A DNA stretch of 48,833 nucleotides from CAZGGW01 sp964525365. Its GTDB lineage: Bacteria > Bacillota_I > Bacilli_A > RF39 > UBA660. The stretch covers positions 1 through 48,833 of the forward strand of contig CAZGGW010000005.1 in NCBI GenBank assembly GCA_964525365.1, read 5' to 3'. This document shows, piece by piece, positions 23,880 to 31,506 of the stretch (its first letter is position 1; each line of letters opens with the position of its first letter). The notes under the pieces are model-generated. The model ran no database searches. It saw nothing but the letters and a program-made list of their open reading frames with translations, and was not told where the DNA came from. Made by a program: the position numbers and the translations under genes.

Positions 23880-24677
23880 ATGGGATTGTTTAAAAAAATT
23901 AAAGATATATTCTATGATGAAGAAGTAATAGAAGAACCTGATACAAAAGAGATGCCTAAAATTCAGGAAATCAAGGTTGAACAAAAAACCATAGAAGAAA
24001 AAAAAGATTTGAATAACACTTTCTCTGAAAGGGAACTTTTTAAACCGGAAAGAACATTTAATTTTCCTGTATTTGATGATGAAGAAGAAGAGGAAATCAA
24101 GCCTCAATCAAAACCTAATATTTTAGAATTAGAAAAGAAACGTTCTTATGAAGAACCAAAATCAAAAGTTGTAGAAGAAAAAAAGGCATTTAAACCTAGT
24201 CCTGTGATTAGTCCTATATATGGTATTTTAGATAAAAATTATAAAAAAGAAGAAGTGGTAGAAAAAAAAGAATCAATAGTAAAAAGTTATAATAATAAGG
24301 AACTCACGTATGATTATGTTAGAAGAAAGGCATATGGAAGTTTAGAAGATGAACTTGAAAATACACTGACCGAAATTAATACGGAACCTGTAAAAACAGA
24401 TGAAATCAATGAAGAAGAATTTGTGTCCAAGCCTTCTAAAAATATTGAGGATTTACTTTCACAAATTGAGCAAAATATTGAGTCTCCTATTGGAGATGTT
24501 GAAGAAGCAATAAAAGATAAAATGGTTGATGAAGAGCCAATAAGCGAAAAGCCAGTAATAGAAGAACCAGTGGAAGACAAAGAAAAAATAAAAGAAGAAA
24601 AAAATATAGATAATACATTAGAACACGATTTATTTAATTTAATTGATTCTATGTATGAAGAAAAGGAAGGAGAGTAG
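23880..24677 (+). CDS. hypothetical acidic, mostly disordered protein
   Basis: 265 residues from ATG 23880 (GAGGTG six bases upstream; GTG 23871 rejected). An amphipathic N-terminal helix (MGLFKKIKDIFYDEE) could touch the membrane. A short conserved-looking motif, FKPSPVISPIYGILDKNYKK (around 103-122), lies in otherwise Glu/Lys-rich disorder; a second motif is LTYDYVRRKAYGSLEDELE. The C-terminus has a predicted helix (LEHDLFNLIDSMYEEK). The peptide-in-disorder layout suggests an adaptor. It leads an operon with the DUF948 and YtxH genes. Confidence 0.65.
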   Translation: MGLFKKIKDIFYDEEVIEEPDTKEMPKIQEIKVEQKTIEEKKDLNNTFSERELFKPERTFNFPVFDDEEEEEIKPQSKPNILELEKKRSYEEPKSKVVEEKKAFKPSPVISPIYGILDKNYKKEEVVEKKESIVKSYNNKELTYDYVRRKAYGSLEDELENTLTEINTEPVKTDEINEEEFVSKPSKNIEDLLSQIEQNIESPIGDVEEAIKDKMVDEEPISEKPVIEEPVEDKEKIKEEKNIDNTLEHDLFNLIDSMYEEKEGE

Positions 24678-24680
24678 TAT

Positions 24681-24974
24681 ATGGAAGCATTAAGTATTAC
24701 ATTACCAATCATTATTTACTTTTTATTAATTGTATTAGTCATAGTTTGTATAGTAATTGGCATAAAATTAATTGGTACGCTTAATAAAGTAGATGAAATA
24801 GTAGATGATGTTAGTGATAAAATTGATTCTTTAGATTCTGCATTTAATATTATTGATTTTGTAACTGACAAAATATCTTTGCTTGGAGATAGTATGGTTG
24901 GTTTTATTTCAAACAAAATACTTGGTTTATTTAAGAGTAAAAAGAAAGAGGAGGAAGAAGATGAAGAAGAATAA
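24681..24974 (+). CDS. DUF948-like membrane protein
   Basis: 97 residues: one N-terminal transmembrane helix (about 6-31), then a helical segment with LNKVDEIVDDVSDKIDSLDS typical of DUF948 proteins, and an acidic end (KKKEEEEDEEE). DUF948 genes often sit directly before YtxH genes, as here. The acidic codons carry the AGGAGG ribosome-binding site of the next gene, which overlaps by 14 bases. Confidence 0.7.
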   Translation: MEALSITLPIIIYFLLIVLVIVCIVIGIKLIGTLNKVDEIVDDVSDKIDSLDSAFNIIDFVTDKISLLGDSMVGFISNKILGLFKSKKKEEEEDEEE

Positions 24975-25395
24975 AAGATGTGGAAAATTTTTGTTGGGGG
25001 CAGCAGTTGGAGTTGGAATTGGAATGATGTTTGCTCCTAAAAAAGGTTCTGAAATACGCAAAGAATTAAAAGCGAAGTTAGATGAGCTTATTAAAAAAGC
25101 AAAAGAAATTGATGTTGATTCTGTAAAAAAAGAAATAATAAAAAAAGTCGCAGAAATAAAAAGCGAGCTTGAAGATTTAGATCGCGAAAAAGTATTAAAA
25201 ATCGCGAAAAAACAAGGCGAAATACTTCAGAAAAAAGCAGAAGAATTATGGGAATATGCTAAGAAAAAAGGAATACCTGCGTTGGAAAAGACAACGGAAG
25301 AAATAAAAAATCAAACAGTAAAAGTTGCCAAAGAGGTTATTAAAAAATTAGAAAATCCTGAAAAAGCGAATATAAAGAAAATATCAAAAAAGTAA
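24961..25395 (+). CDS. YtxH-domain general stress-type protein
   Basis: 144 residues from ATG 24961. The N-terminus is the YtxH glycine-rich membrane helix with its signature GKFLLGAAVGVGIGMMFAPK followed by KGSEIRKEL; the remainder is a long amphipathic, Lys/Glu-rich helix. The longer upstream reading frame from 24883 is out of register with any ribosome-binding site and lies inside the DUF948 gene. YtxH proteins are induced by general stress in Bacillus; biochemical role unknown. Confidence 0.85.
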   Translation: MKKNKRCGKFLLGAAVGVGIGMMFAPKKGSEIRKELKAKLDELIKKAKEIDVDSVKKEIIKKVAEIKSELEDLDREKVLKIAKKQGEILQKKAEELWEYAKKKGIPALEKTTEEIKNQTVKVAKEVIKKLENPEKANIKKISKK

Positions 25396-25400
25396 TTGTA

Positions 25401-25420
25401 AAAGAGCATATTTGCTTTTT
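25401..25420 (+). terminator. terminator after YtxH gene
   Basis: AAAGAGCA-TATT-TGCTTTTT (25401-25420); eight pairs including one G-U, T-run included in the 3' arm. Confidence 0.65.
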
Positions 25421-25455
25421 TATTATGTAATAGTTTAACAAATCGGAGGTGAAGT

Positions 25456-26112
25456 ATGAAAAACAAAAAAAATATATTGTTGTATGTTTTTGTGTTTTTT
25501 AGTGTATATTTTATCCCGAATATGTTTTATATAATTTTTCACAGTATTATCCAAAATAAAGTTTTATTAAGTATTGTGTGTAATATGCTGTATGCTTGCT
25601 TACTATTTATAATATTTCGTAAAACTTTAATAGAAGATTTTAAGAAATTTAAAAGTAATTTTAAAAGCAATATTAAATATAGTTTTCGTTATTGGCTAAT
25701 CGGAATTGGTATTATGATGATTTCCAATATAATAATAAATGTAATAATAATGAATGGACAAATCGCAGCTAATGAGCAAATTAATAGAGAATTATTACTT
25801 AGTGAACCATTATATGTAATTATTAGTTCTTTAATATTTGCTCCTTTTGTAGAGGAACTAGTATATAGATTAAGCTTAAAACACATAATTGGCGGAAAAT
25901 ATTTTCCAATTATAAGTGCTTTACTGTTTGGATTCTGTCATATTTTGGTAAATGTAAATAGTATAACAGAATTTATTTATATAATTCCGTATGGTGCATT
26001 AGGATATTGTTTTGCATTAATGTATAAAAAAACTGATTCTATTTGGTCGTCAATTTTTATGCATTTTATTCATAATTTAGTTGCGTGTTCCTTAATACTT
26101 TTAATATCGTAA
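25456..26112 (+). CDS. CPBP-family intramembrane metalloprotease (CAAX-like)
   Basis: 218 residues with six or more membrane helices. Catalytic motifs are intact: EELVYR (Glu133, Glu134, Arg138), FGFCH (Phe158 to His162) and HFIHN near the C-terminus (His203, Asn207). Family members cleave prenylated or bacteriocin-like peptides or give self-immunity; the substrate here is unknown. GGAGGTGA precedes the ATG. The metallophosphoesterase homologue follows after 12 bases. Confidence 0.88.
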   Translation: MKNKKNILLYVFVFFSVYFIPNMFYIIFHSIIQNKVLLSIVCNMLYACLLFIIFRKTLIEDFKKFKSNFKSNIKYSFRYWLIGIGIMMISNIIINVIIMNGQIAANEQINRELLLSEPLYVIISSLIFAPFVEELVYRLSLKHIIGGKYFPIISALLFGFCHILVNVNSITEFIYIIPYGALGYCFALMYKKTDSIWSSIFMHFIHNLVACSLILLIS

Positions 26113-26124
26113 AGAGAGGTTTTT

Positions 26125-26961
26125 ATGGAAAAAGAAAAAAAGACAAACATAATATCTACTATTGGATTTAGTATAATATTATTAATTTTATTATTAATTT
26201 TTTATTCTAGATATATTGGTATAAAAGGACTAATAGTAAAAGAAACAAAAATTGAAAGTACATTATTGCCAAGTCAATATAGTGGATTAAAAATAGTACA
26301 CTTTTCGGATGTATTTTATGGTTCAACTTTCAATGAAAAGGAACTTGAAGCATTAGTTAAAAAAATAAATAGTTTAAAGCCCGATGTTATTGTATTTACT
26401 GGAAATCTTATATTTCCTTCATATAATTTAAAAGAAGAAGAAAAAGAAAAAATAATTATTGAATTAAAAAAAATGAGTAGTACTCTTGGGAATTATAGTA
26501 TAAAAGGAACATATGATGATGAATTTGTTGAATTGATGCGTGATTCTGATTTTACCGTGCTTGAAAATAAATGCGAAGATATATTTTATGATAGTGAAAT
26601 GCCAATAATTATATGTGGTGTAACAGATATTAGTGGTGATTTGCAAAGTATTTATGATTTTGAAAACCCTAATGATTACTATAAAATTATGATTACTAAT
26701 AAAGGTGATAATTCCATTGAATTGTTAAAAAATGATATCGCACCTAATTTGATATTAGCGGGGAATTCTTTGGGCGGAAGTGTGGTTTTACCATTTTATG
26801 GTCCACTATTTTTGCCAAAGGGAAGTAAAAATTATTATGGATATCATTATATTAAAAATGAAACTAATATTTTTATTTCATCAGGACTTGGAACTAATGA
26901 ATATAGATTTAGATTTTTAAATAAGCCATCTTTCAATTTATATAGGTTAAAATCAATATAA
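26125..26961 (+). CDS. catalytically degenerate YkuE-type metallophosphoesterase homologue
   Basis: 278 residues: one N-terminal transmembrane helix (about 10-29), then a calcineurin-like fold facing outward. The fold markers line up with YkuE-type enzymes, but metal ligands are replaced: SDLH is SDVF (61-64), TGD is TGN (92-94), GNHD is GTYD (128-131), the later His is lost in IMITNKGD, and GHTHGGQ is GNSLGGS (213-219). Only Asp62 and Asp131 remain. The frame is intact and the C-terminal GLGTNEYRFRFLNKPS motif is kept, so it is a maintained pseudo-enzyme, perhaps binding a cell-wall ligand. Cotranscribed with the CPBP protease. Confidence 0.82.
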   Translation: MEKEKKTNIISTIGFSIILLILLLIFYSRYIGIKGLIVKETKIESTLLPSQYSGLKIVHFSDVFYGSTFNEKELEALVKKINSLKPDVIVFTGNLIFPSYNLKEEEKEKIIIELKKMSSTLGNYSIKGTYDDEFVELMRDSDFTVLENKCEDIFYDSEMPIIICGVTDISGDLQSIYDFENPNDYYKIMITNKGDNSIELLKNDIAPNLILAGNSLGGSVVLPFYGPLFLPKGSKNYYGYHYIKNETNIFISSGLGTNEYRFRFLNKPSFNLYRLKSI

Positions 26962-27002
26962 ATTTTTATTTTCTTTCATAAAATATAATGAAAGGAGTGT
27001 TT

Positions 27003-27182
27003 ATGTATAATTATCAATCAAATAGATTTATTCCACTTGCCGCTCCATTTTTATTTGGTGCTTTAACCGGTGGAGTAGCGGTAGCGGCGTTCAATCCATA
27101 TAGACCACGTCCAATGTATTATCAATATCCAAATTACCAATATCCAAATTATTATATTCCTAAAGTTTATCCATATTATTAG
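27003..27182 (+). CDS. small Tyr/Pro-rich protein, possible coat component
   Basis: 59-residue protein from ATG 27003, with AAAGGAG at 26991-26997. A short hydrophobic, Gly-rich helix (FIPLAAPFLFGALTGGVAVA) is followed by a Tyr/Pro repeat tail in which YQYPN recurs (QYPNYQYPNYYIP). Such tails are common in coat and inner-coat proteins. CATAAAATA (26977-26985) upstream fits the CATANNNTA -10 of sigma-E/sigma-K promoters. Its stop overlaps the stop of the convergent kinase gene. The coat role is inference. Confidence 0.6.
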   Translation: MYNYQSNRFIPLAAPFLFGALTGGVAVAAFNPYRPRPMYYQYPNYQYPNYYIPKVYPYY

Positions 27183-28390
27183 TTCATTGGAATTGTGATT
27201 TTTACTGTGGTGCCTTTTCCTTTTTTTGAATAGTAGGTTATTTTGCCGTTGTGTGTATCAATTATTTCTTTAGATAAACAGACTCCTAAGCCTGTTCCGG
27301 TAGGTTTACTAGTATTAAATGGTATAAATAAATTATTGATTTCTTCTTCAGTCATTCCTACGCCATTATCTTTTATTATTATAAAAATTTTATTACCATA
27401 CGGATAAGCTATACAAACTATTTCCCCATTTTTTTCACATGATTCTACTGCATTTTTTAACATATTTACTATTACTTGTTGTAGCCTTCCATAATCTGCG
27501 GTTATTTCGCAATAGTCGCCTTCCAATTGAAATGCATATTTTACTTTTTTTGTTTCGCAAAAAGGAATAATTAGCTGTTTAACATCGTCAAATAATAGCC
27601 ATAAATCCATAATGTCTTTTTTGATTTTTATTGTTGACAAAGAAGATAAATCATTTAATATATTTAGCGTTCTATTTGTTTCATCATTTATAACTTTAAT
27701 ATATCTTTCACTTTTTGATATATTATTTGGATCAAACATATCAACATACCCTTTAATAACTGCGAGTGGATTCTTTATCTCGTGAGTAATTTTAAATAAT
27801 GATAGTTTTATTAATTTTTCTTTTTCTATTTCTTTTGTATACATATAAAATCGCATAATATTAGCGGTTTTTTTGCTTATAAAAAACACTATAAATATTG
27901 ATACATAAAAGATAACTAAGTTTATTAATAGTATATAATAATTATCCATAATGTCTTTGTAAAAGACAAAATATATAATATAAAAAATAGTAATTATAGT
28001 ACATTGATAATATAAAAGATTGTTATTGTTTTTATTCTTACATATTATATAAACAATATATAACAATATGTTTGTTATAATTAAAATTTCTAATGAAGCG
28101 GGGTTAAGGTTAAAATAAAAATCAATTAGTATTATACTCGTAATAATATTTAATAATGTTCTATTATTTTTATATGAAACCAATAATGGAATAAAGATTA
28201 TTAAAATATTGTATGTTGTTTTTTTGTAAAATACAACATTTAACATTAAAGATAAAAGCAATATTATTTCTAAAATAATAGTTTCTTGCTTTTCCTTTGT
28301 ATTTTTTTTATATGCGATGTAAATATAATATAGTAACATAGGAAACAAAATATAAACTATACTATTTATTATACTTTCAAATTCCAACAT
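27179..28390 (-). CDS. membrane sensor histidine kinase (orphan, sporulation-kinase-like)
   Basis: 403 residues: five to six N-terminal membrane helices (1-172), no evident PAS or HAMP domain, then HisKA with FKITHEIKNPLAVIKGYVDM (phospho-acceptor His203) and HATPase_c with NMLKNAVES (Asn313), DNGVGM (341-346), FIPFNTSKPTGTGLG and its G2 loop. No response regulator is adjacent. Multi-helix orphan kinases of this form (KinB-like) feed the Spo0F/Spo0A phosphorelay in spore formers; that role fits the gene content but is not shown. GGTGAT precedes ATG 28390. Confidence 0.9.
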   Translation of the reverse strand: MLEFESIINSIVYILFPMLLYYIYIAYKKNTKEKQETIILEIILLLSLMLNVVFYKKTTYNILIIFIPLLVSYKNNRTLLNIITSIILIDFYFNLNPASLEILIITNILLYIVYIICKNKNNNNLLYYQCTIITIFYIIYFVFYKDIMDNYYILLINLVIFYVSIFIVFFISKKTANIMRFYMYTKEIEKEKLIKLSLFKITHEIKNPLAVIKGYVDMFDPNNISKSERYIKVINDETNRTLNILNDLSSLSTIKIKKDIMDLWLLFDDVKQLIIPFCETKKVKYAFQLEGDYCEITADYGRLQQVIVNMLKNAVESCEKNGEIVCIAYPYGNKIFIIIKDNGVGMTEEEINNLFIPFNTSKPTGTGLGVCLSKEIIDTHNGKITYYSKKGKGTTVKITIPMN

Positions 28391-28447
28391 TTTTAATCAC
28401 CAGTTATATCTTAACACAGGGTATATGTCGAAATTTGTCGAAATATG

Positions 28448-28476
28448 AAAAAAAATGATTTTTTTTATCATTTTTT
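28448..28476 (-). terminator. terminator of EIIB-like gene
   Basis: On the minus strand AAAAAATGAT, a seven-base loop, ATCATTTTTT; T-runs occur on both strands. It overlaps the stop codon. Confidence 0.65.
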
Positions 28477-28786
28477 ATTTTAAGTCAATTATATATTTTT
28501 TTAATTGTTTTGAATTGGGTCCAAAAATTATTTTCAATTGATTGTCAATTTCTACTATTCCTTTTGCCCCAAGCTTTTGTATGCCATCTTTATCAACTAC
28601 AGATACATCTTTTAAAGTTACTTTAAGCCTTGAAAGATTTATTTCGACATCAATAATATTTTCTTTTCCGCCTAAATATTGAATTAACTTGTTTATTTCT
28701 AATGAGAAATTTTTTCTTTTTAATTTAACAAATATTAAAGAAATTAACAAAAGAATTCCTAAAATAATTAAATATTGATATCTCAT
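28475..28786 (-). CDS. membrane-anchored PTS EIIB-like protein without the phospho-cysteine
   Basis: 103 residues from the ATG at 28786 (GGGTGAT upstream; ATG 28798 rejected). A transmembrane helix (2-20) precedes a glucose-family EIIB domain: INKLIQYLGGKENIIDVEIN, then LSRLKVTLKD, KLGAKGIVEI and LKIIFGP. In active EIIB the motif is C-x-T-R-L-R, and the cysteine carries the phosphate; here Asn50 stands in that place (N-L-S-R-L-K). No EIIC or EIIA gene is near. It is therefore a regulatory or structural relative, not a transporter subunit. Confidence 0.8.
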   Translation of the reverse strand: MRYQYLIILGILLLISLIFVKLKRKNFSLEINKLIQYLGGKENIIDVEINLSRLKVTLKDVSVVDKDGIQKLGAKGIVEIDNQLKIIFGPNSKQLKKYIIDLK

Positions 28787-28832
28787 ATAATCACCCATAC
28801 TAATTATATACTAAAAGTGTAAAAAAATAAAC

Positions 28833-28862
28833 AAAAAAAGTACTACTTATTACAAGTAGTAC
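28833..28862 (-). terminator. terminator of thioredoxin-like gene
   Basis: GTACTACTT (28840-28848), five-base loop, AAGTAGTAC (28854-28862); on the minus strand it is followed by TTTTTTT. Confidence 0.75.
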
Positions 28863-29439
28863 AAGTTTCTTTTTGAATTTCTTTGATATAATTTGTAAGT
28901 TCATTAACTAAAATTGATTTTTTTTCTTCAGTCCAATAGTTTTCTGCATCCCCATCTTCTTTTGTTACTACTGAAGTGTCATTGTTATGCGCTACTATTA
29001 CACCATTTTTTACAAATGTGACATCCGGAACATAAATTCTAGGATTATTTTCATCATCATATAGTAAATAATCTTTTAATATAGATAATATTTGTTGATA
29101 AATTTTAGTGTTTTTTTGTCGATCTTCTAAAATATTGTAGTAATAAATAGTATTAATTCCATTATTCATAGCTGTTTCATTTAATATTTTGACATATTGT
29201 TGACACCAAGGACATTCGGGAAATCCTAAGTATATTATACCAGTTCCTTTTTGTAAAATATCAATAATTTTTTCCGCGCTTGTATACACAAAGATGTTAT
29301 TTTCATCAACGAATGTATATTCATCCGAAAACTTTTTATGATCAGTATTATTAAAATCATCCTTATATAAATAATAAATGCCTAAAGCACCTAATATTGT
29401 TATTACAGCCACCAAAATTCCCAAAAGTTTTTTATTCAT
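28843..29439 (-). CDS. membrane-anchored thioredoxin-fold protein
   Basis: 198 residues from the ATG at 29439, with AAGGAG upstream; the longer frame from 29487 lacks a ribosome-binding site. One N-terminal anchor helix (about 5-24), then an extracytoplasmic thioredoxin fold with GIIYLGFPECPWCQQYVKIL, where CPWC is the redox pair, and YVPDVTFVKNG, the cis-Pro loop. A second cysteine pair (CTTC) lies at the C-terminus and could take part in thiol exchange. Likely a thiol-disulfide oxidoreductase outside the membrane. Divergent from the coat gene at 29567. Confidence 0.85.
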   Translation of the reverse strand: MNKKLLGILVAVITILGALGIYYLYKDDFNNTDHKKFSDEYTFVDENNIFVYTSAEKIIDILQKGTGIIYLGFPECPWCQQYVKILNETAMNNGINTIYYYNILEDRQKNTKIYQQILSILKDYLLYDDENNPRIYVPDVTFVKNGVIVAHNNDTSVVTKEDGDAENYWTEEKKSILVNELTNYIKEIQKETCTTCNK

Positions 29440-29509
29440 TTTTACTCCTTCATAAAAAAGTATAACATTATAATTTTTAATAAGCAATAATAATTAGGCA
29501 ATAAAAATC

Positions 29510-29536
29510 ACACTAAAATAAGATGTGCATATCTTA
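29510..29536 (+). promoter_or_regulatory. possible sigma-K-type promoter of the coat gene
   Basis: AC (29510-29511), a 16-base spacer and CATATCTTA (29528-29536) fit the Bacillus sigma-K pattern AC-N16/17-CATANNNTA. Such a short pattern can occur by chance in AT-rich DNA. Confidence 0.4.
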
Positions 29537-29566
29537 TAAGTGAAAAGAAATAAAGGAGTGGATTAT

Positions 29567-29989
29567 ATGTGTAATAATCAAACAAATGAAAATTGCAATA
29601 ATAATTGCGTTGCAGAAATTTTACAAGTTATTAACATTCTTCAATCAAATGCGTGTCCTGAGAATTGTTTAAACTCATGTGATAGGCCCGCGCTTGGAGG
29701 GGGAACTAATTGTATTATCTGTAATACTAGACCGATAATGCTTTATACGTGTTGTGGAAATGGAACACCGTGGAGTATGCCAACTACTAGAACAGAAACT
29801 GGCGAAACAAGTAGTGTGTTTCGAGTAGAAAAAGTAGATGGATGCTGTGCAACATTTAGAGTACTCGCAGCAAATACTGATACTACAAGTCTTTATCCTT
29901 ATGTAAGTACTGATTCAATATTTACAATGGGCGTTGACTGTATGTGTGCAATAAGATGCTTAAATGATACATATGTAGAATGTTTATAA
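29567..29989 (+). CDS. spore coat/exosporium protein of the CotY/CotZ/ExsY family
   Basis: 140 residues from ATG 29567, with AAAGGAG upstream. Cysteine-rich (about fifteen Cys), as expected for crust or exosporium proteins that self-assemble into disulfide-linked lattices around the spore. Family pattern visible: N-terminal CVAEILQVINILQ, ACPENCLNSCDRPALGG, ICNTRPIMLYTCCGNGTPW, then SVFRVEKVDGCCATFRVL, and a Cys-rich C-terminus (VDCMCAIRCLNDTYVECL). It stands alone between two terminators and among thioredoxin-fold genes. Made in the mother cell in known systems. Confidence 0.88.
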   Translation: MCNNQTNENCNNNCVAEILQVINILQSNACPENCLNSCDRPALGGGTNCIICNTRPIMLYTCCGNGTPWSMPTTRTETGETSSVFRVEKVDGCCATFRVLAANTDTTSLYPYVSTDSIFTMGVDCMCAIRCLNDTYVECL

Positions 29990-30009
29990 AGAGCTAGTCG
30001 CTCTTTTTA
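29988..30009 (+). terminator. terminator of coat gene
   Basis: AAAGAGC-TAGTC-GCTCTTT (29988-30006) followed by T's. Confidence 0.85.
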
Positions 30010-30067
30010 AATAATTTTCTATTTAAAAAACAATACCTGTGTGTTAAAATATACATAGGTGTTTTGT

Positions 30068-30331
30068 ATGAAAATAATTAAAATAACTGCAATATGGTGC
30101 GTATCGTGTATACTTATGAACAACACAATCAATGAAGTTAAGAAAGAAAGTAAAATTGAAACGATTGACTATGATTATGACGATAATACCGATATAGTAT
30201 TAAAATATAATGTGGGTAACATATTACCCGTACTTATATTTATTGATGAGTCTGGTAATGAAATAAAAAGACTGGTAGGCGAAAAGTCAAAAAAAGAAAT
30301 AATTGATGTAATTAAGGAGTTGAAATCATGA
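30068..30331 (+). CDS. small cytoplasmic thioredoxin-like protein
   Basis: 87 residues from ATG 30068 (AGGTG six bases upstream). A minimal thioredoxin fold: strand, WCVSC redox motif (residues 10-14), KYNVGNILPVLIFIDESGNE carrying the cis-Pro, and a final helix. No signal peptide, so it may supply electrons from the cytoplasm to the membrane protein encoded next, with which it overlaps by four bases. Confidence 0.85.
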   Translation: MKIIKITAIWCVSCILMNNTINEVKKESKIETIDYDYDDNTDIVLKYNVGNILPVLIFIDESGNEIKRLVGEKSKKEIIDVIKELKS

Positions 30332-31497
30332 AAAAAATATTTATATTGTTTGTAATATTCTTATGTTTTCCTGTAATAATTAATGCTAAAGAAATAACAG
30401 GATACCTATTTTATGGAGATGGTTGTCCTCATTGTCAACAAGAAGAGAACTGGTTTGAAAGTTATGAAAACGACGAATTTCATTTGATTACATATGAAGT
30501 ATGGTATAACTCAGAGAATGCTATGCTTTTTGATGAAGTACAACGTCTTTTAAACAATGAATCGAAAGGAGTCCCTTGCTTAGTAATAGGTAGTAAAGTA
30601 ATAGAAGGATATTTATCCGGGATGACCGATGAATCAATTTCAAGTGCTATTGATTATTATGAAAACAATGAATATATTGATTATGTTGGATCTTACTTAA
30701 AAGGTGAAGTTATTGAACCGACTGAAGATGATGTCTCTAAAAAAGAGAAAGTGATTTCTATACCACTATTAGGTAATGTTAACGTATCTCAAGTATCGTT
30801 AATTCTTGTTTCCATTATTTTGGGAACCGTTGATGGTTTTAATCCTTGTGCTTTATGGATATTAATATTTTTAATTGCTATGTTATTTAATATGAAAGAT
30901 AGGAAAAAAATGTGGATACTTGGAACTATCTTTCTAGTTGCGTCTGCATTAGTATACGCAATATTTATGGTTTCTTGGTTGAATTTTTCATCAATTTTAA
31001 ATAAAATACCTTTTCTTAGAATATTTATAGGATCTTTTGCAGTGATATTTGGAATTCTTAATATAGTAAGATTTATAAAAACAAAAGAAACGGGATGCGA
31101 AATCGTTGATAATAAAAAAAGAAATAAAATAATGGATAAAATAAGAGATATTGCTACAAATAAAAAATTTATATTATCCATTTTAGGAATAATTGTTTTA
31201 GCCGTTTCGGTGAATATGATTGAACTAGCATGTTCTTTGGGGTTACCTGTTATGTTTACGGAAATATTAAGTTTAAATGAATTAAGCACATTTAAATATG
31301 GATTATATATATTTATTTATATATTTTTCTACATGTTAGATGACTTGATAATATTTATAATTGCAATGAGAAGTTTAAAAATAGTTGGAATATCAAATAA
31401 ATATACTAAATATTCTCATTTGATTGGTGGAATCATATTAATAGCGCTTGGTTTATTGCTTGCTATAAAGCCAGAATTATTAATGTTTAATTTTTAG
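30328..31497 (+). CDS. thioredoxin-like domain fused to CcdA/DsbD-type membrane electron carrier
   Basis: 389 residues: signal peptide (1-20), an extracytoplasmic glutaredoxin/thioredoxin-like domain with YGDGCPHC (CPHC) and GVPCLVIG, then about six membrane helices of the CcdA/DsbD type with DGFNPCALWILIFLIAML and NMIELACSLGLPVMFTEI, the paired membrane cysteines that pass electrons across the membrane. Domain order is thioredoxin first, membrane part second. With the cytoplasmic thioredoxin before it, this makes a full relay from cytosol to outside. Overlap with the preceding gene supports coupling; serS starts nine bases after its stop. Confidence 0.88.
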   Translation: MKKIFILFVIFLCFPVIINAKEITGYLFYGDGCPHCQQEENWFESYENDEFHLITYEVWYNSENAMLFDEVQRLLNNESKGVPCLVIGSKVIEGYLSGMTDESISSAIDYYENNEYIDYVGSYLKGEVIEPTEDDVSKKEKVISIPLLGNVNVSQVSLILVSIILGTVDGFNPCALWILIFLIAMLFNMKDRKKMWILGTIFLVASALVYAIFMVSWLNFSSILNKIPFLRIFIGSFAVIFGILNIVRFIKTKETGCEIVDNKKRNKIMDKIRDIATNKKFILSILGIIVLAVSVNMIELACSLGLPVMFTEILSLNELSTFKYGLYIFIYIFFYMLDDLIIFIIAMRSLKIVGISNKYTKYSHLIGGIILIALGLLLAIKPELLMFNF

Positions 31498-31506
31498 GAG
31501 GAAAAA

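Noticed and set aside
24883..24960. Upstream extension of the YtxH gene
   Set aside because: Lies within the DUF948 coding sequence; AGGAGG and the YtxH motif support ATG 24961.
26984..26989. TATAAT as a vegetative promoter for the gene at 27003
   Set aside because: Transcription would start inside the ribosome-binding site; the overlapping CATAAAATA box is a better fit, though itself only tentative.
28475..28786. Functional sugar PTS component
   Set aside because: Catalytic cysteine is absent and no EIIC/EIIA gene is adjacent.
30789..31289. 166-residue minus-strand frame inside the CcdA fusion gene
   Set aside because: Shadow frame; the plus strand carries conserved membrane cysteines and a signal peptide.
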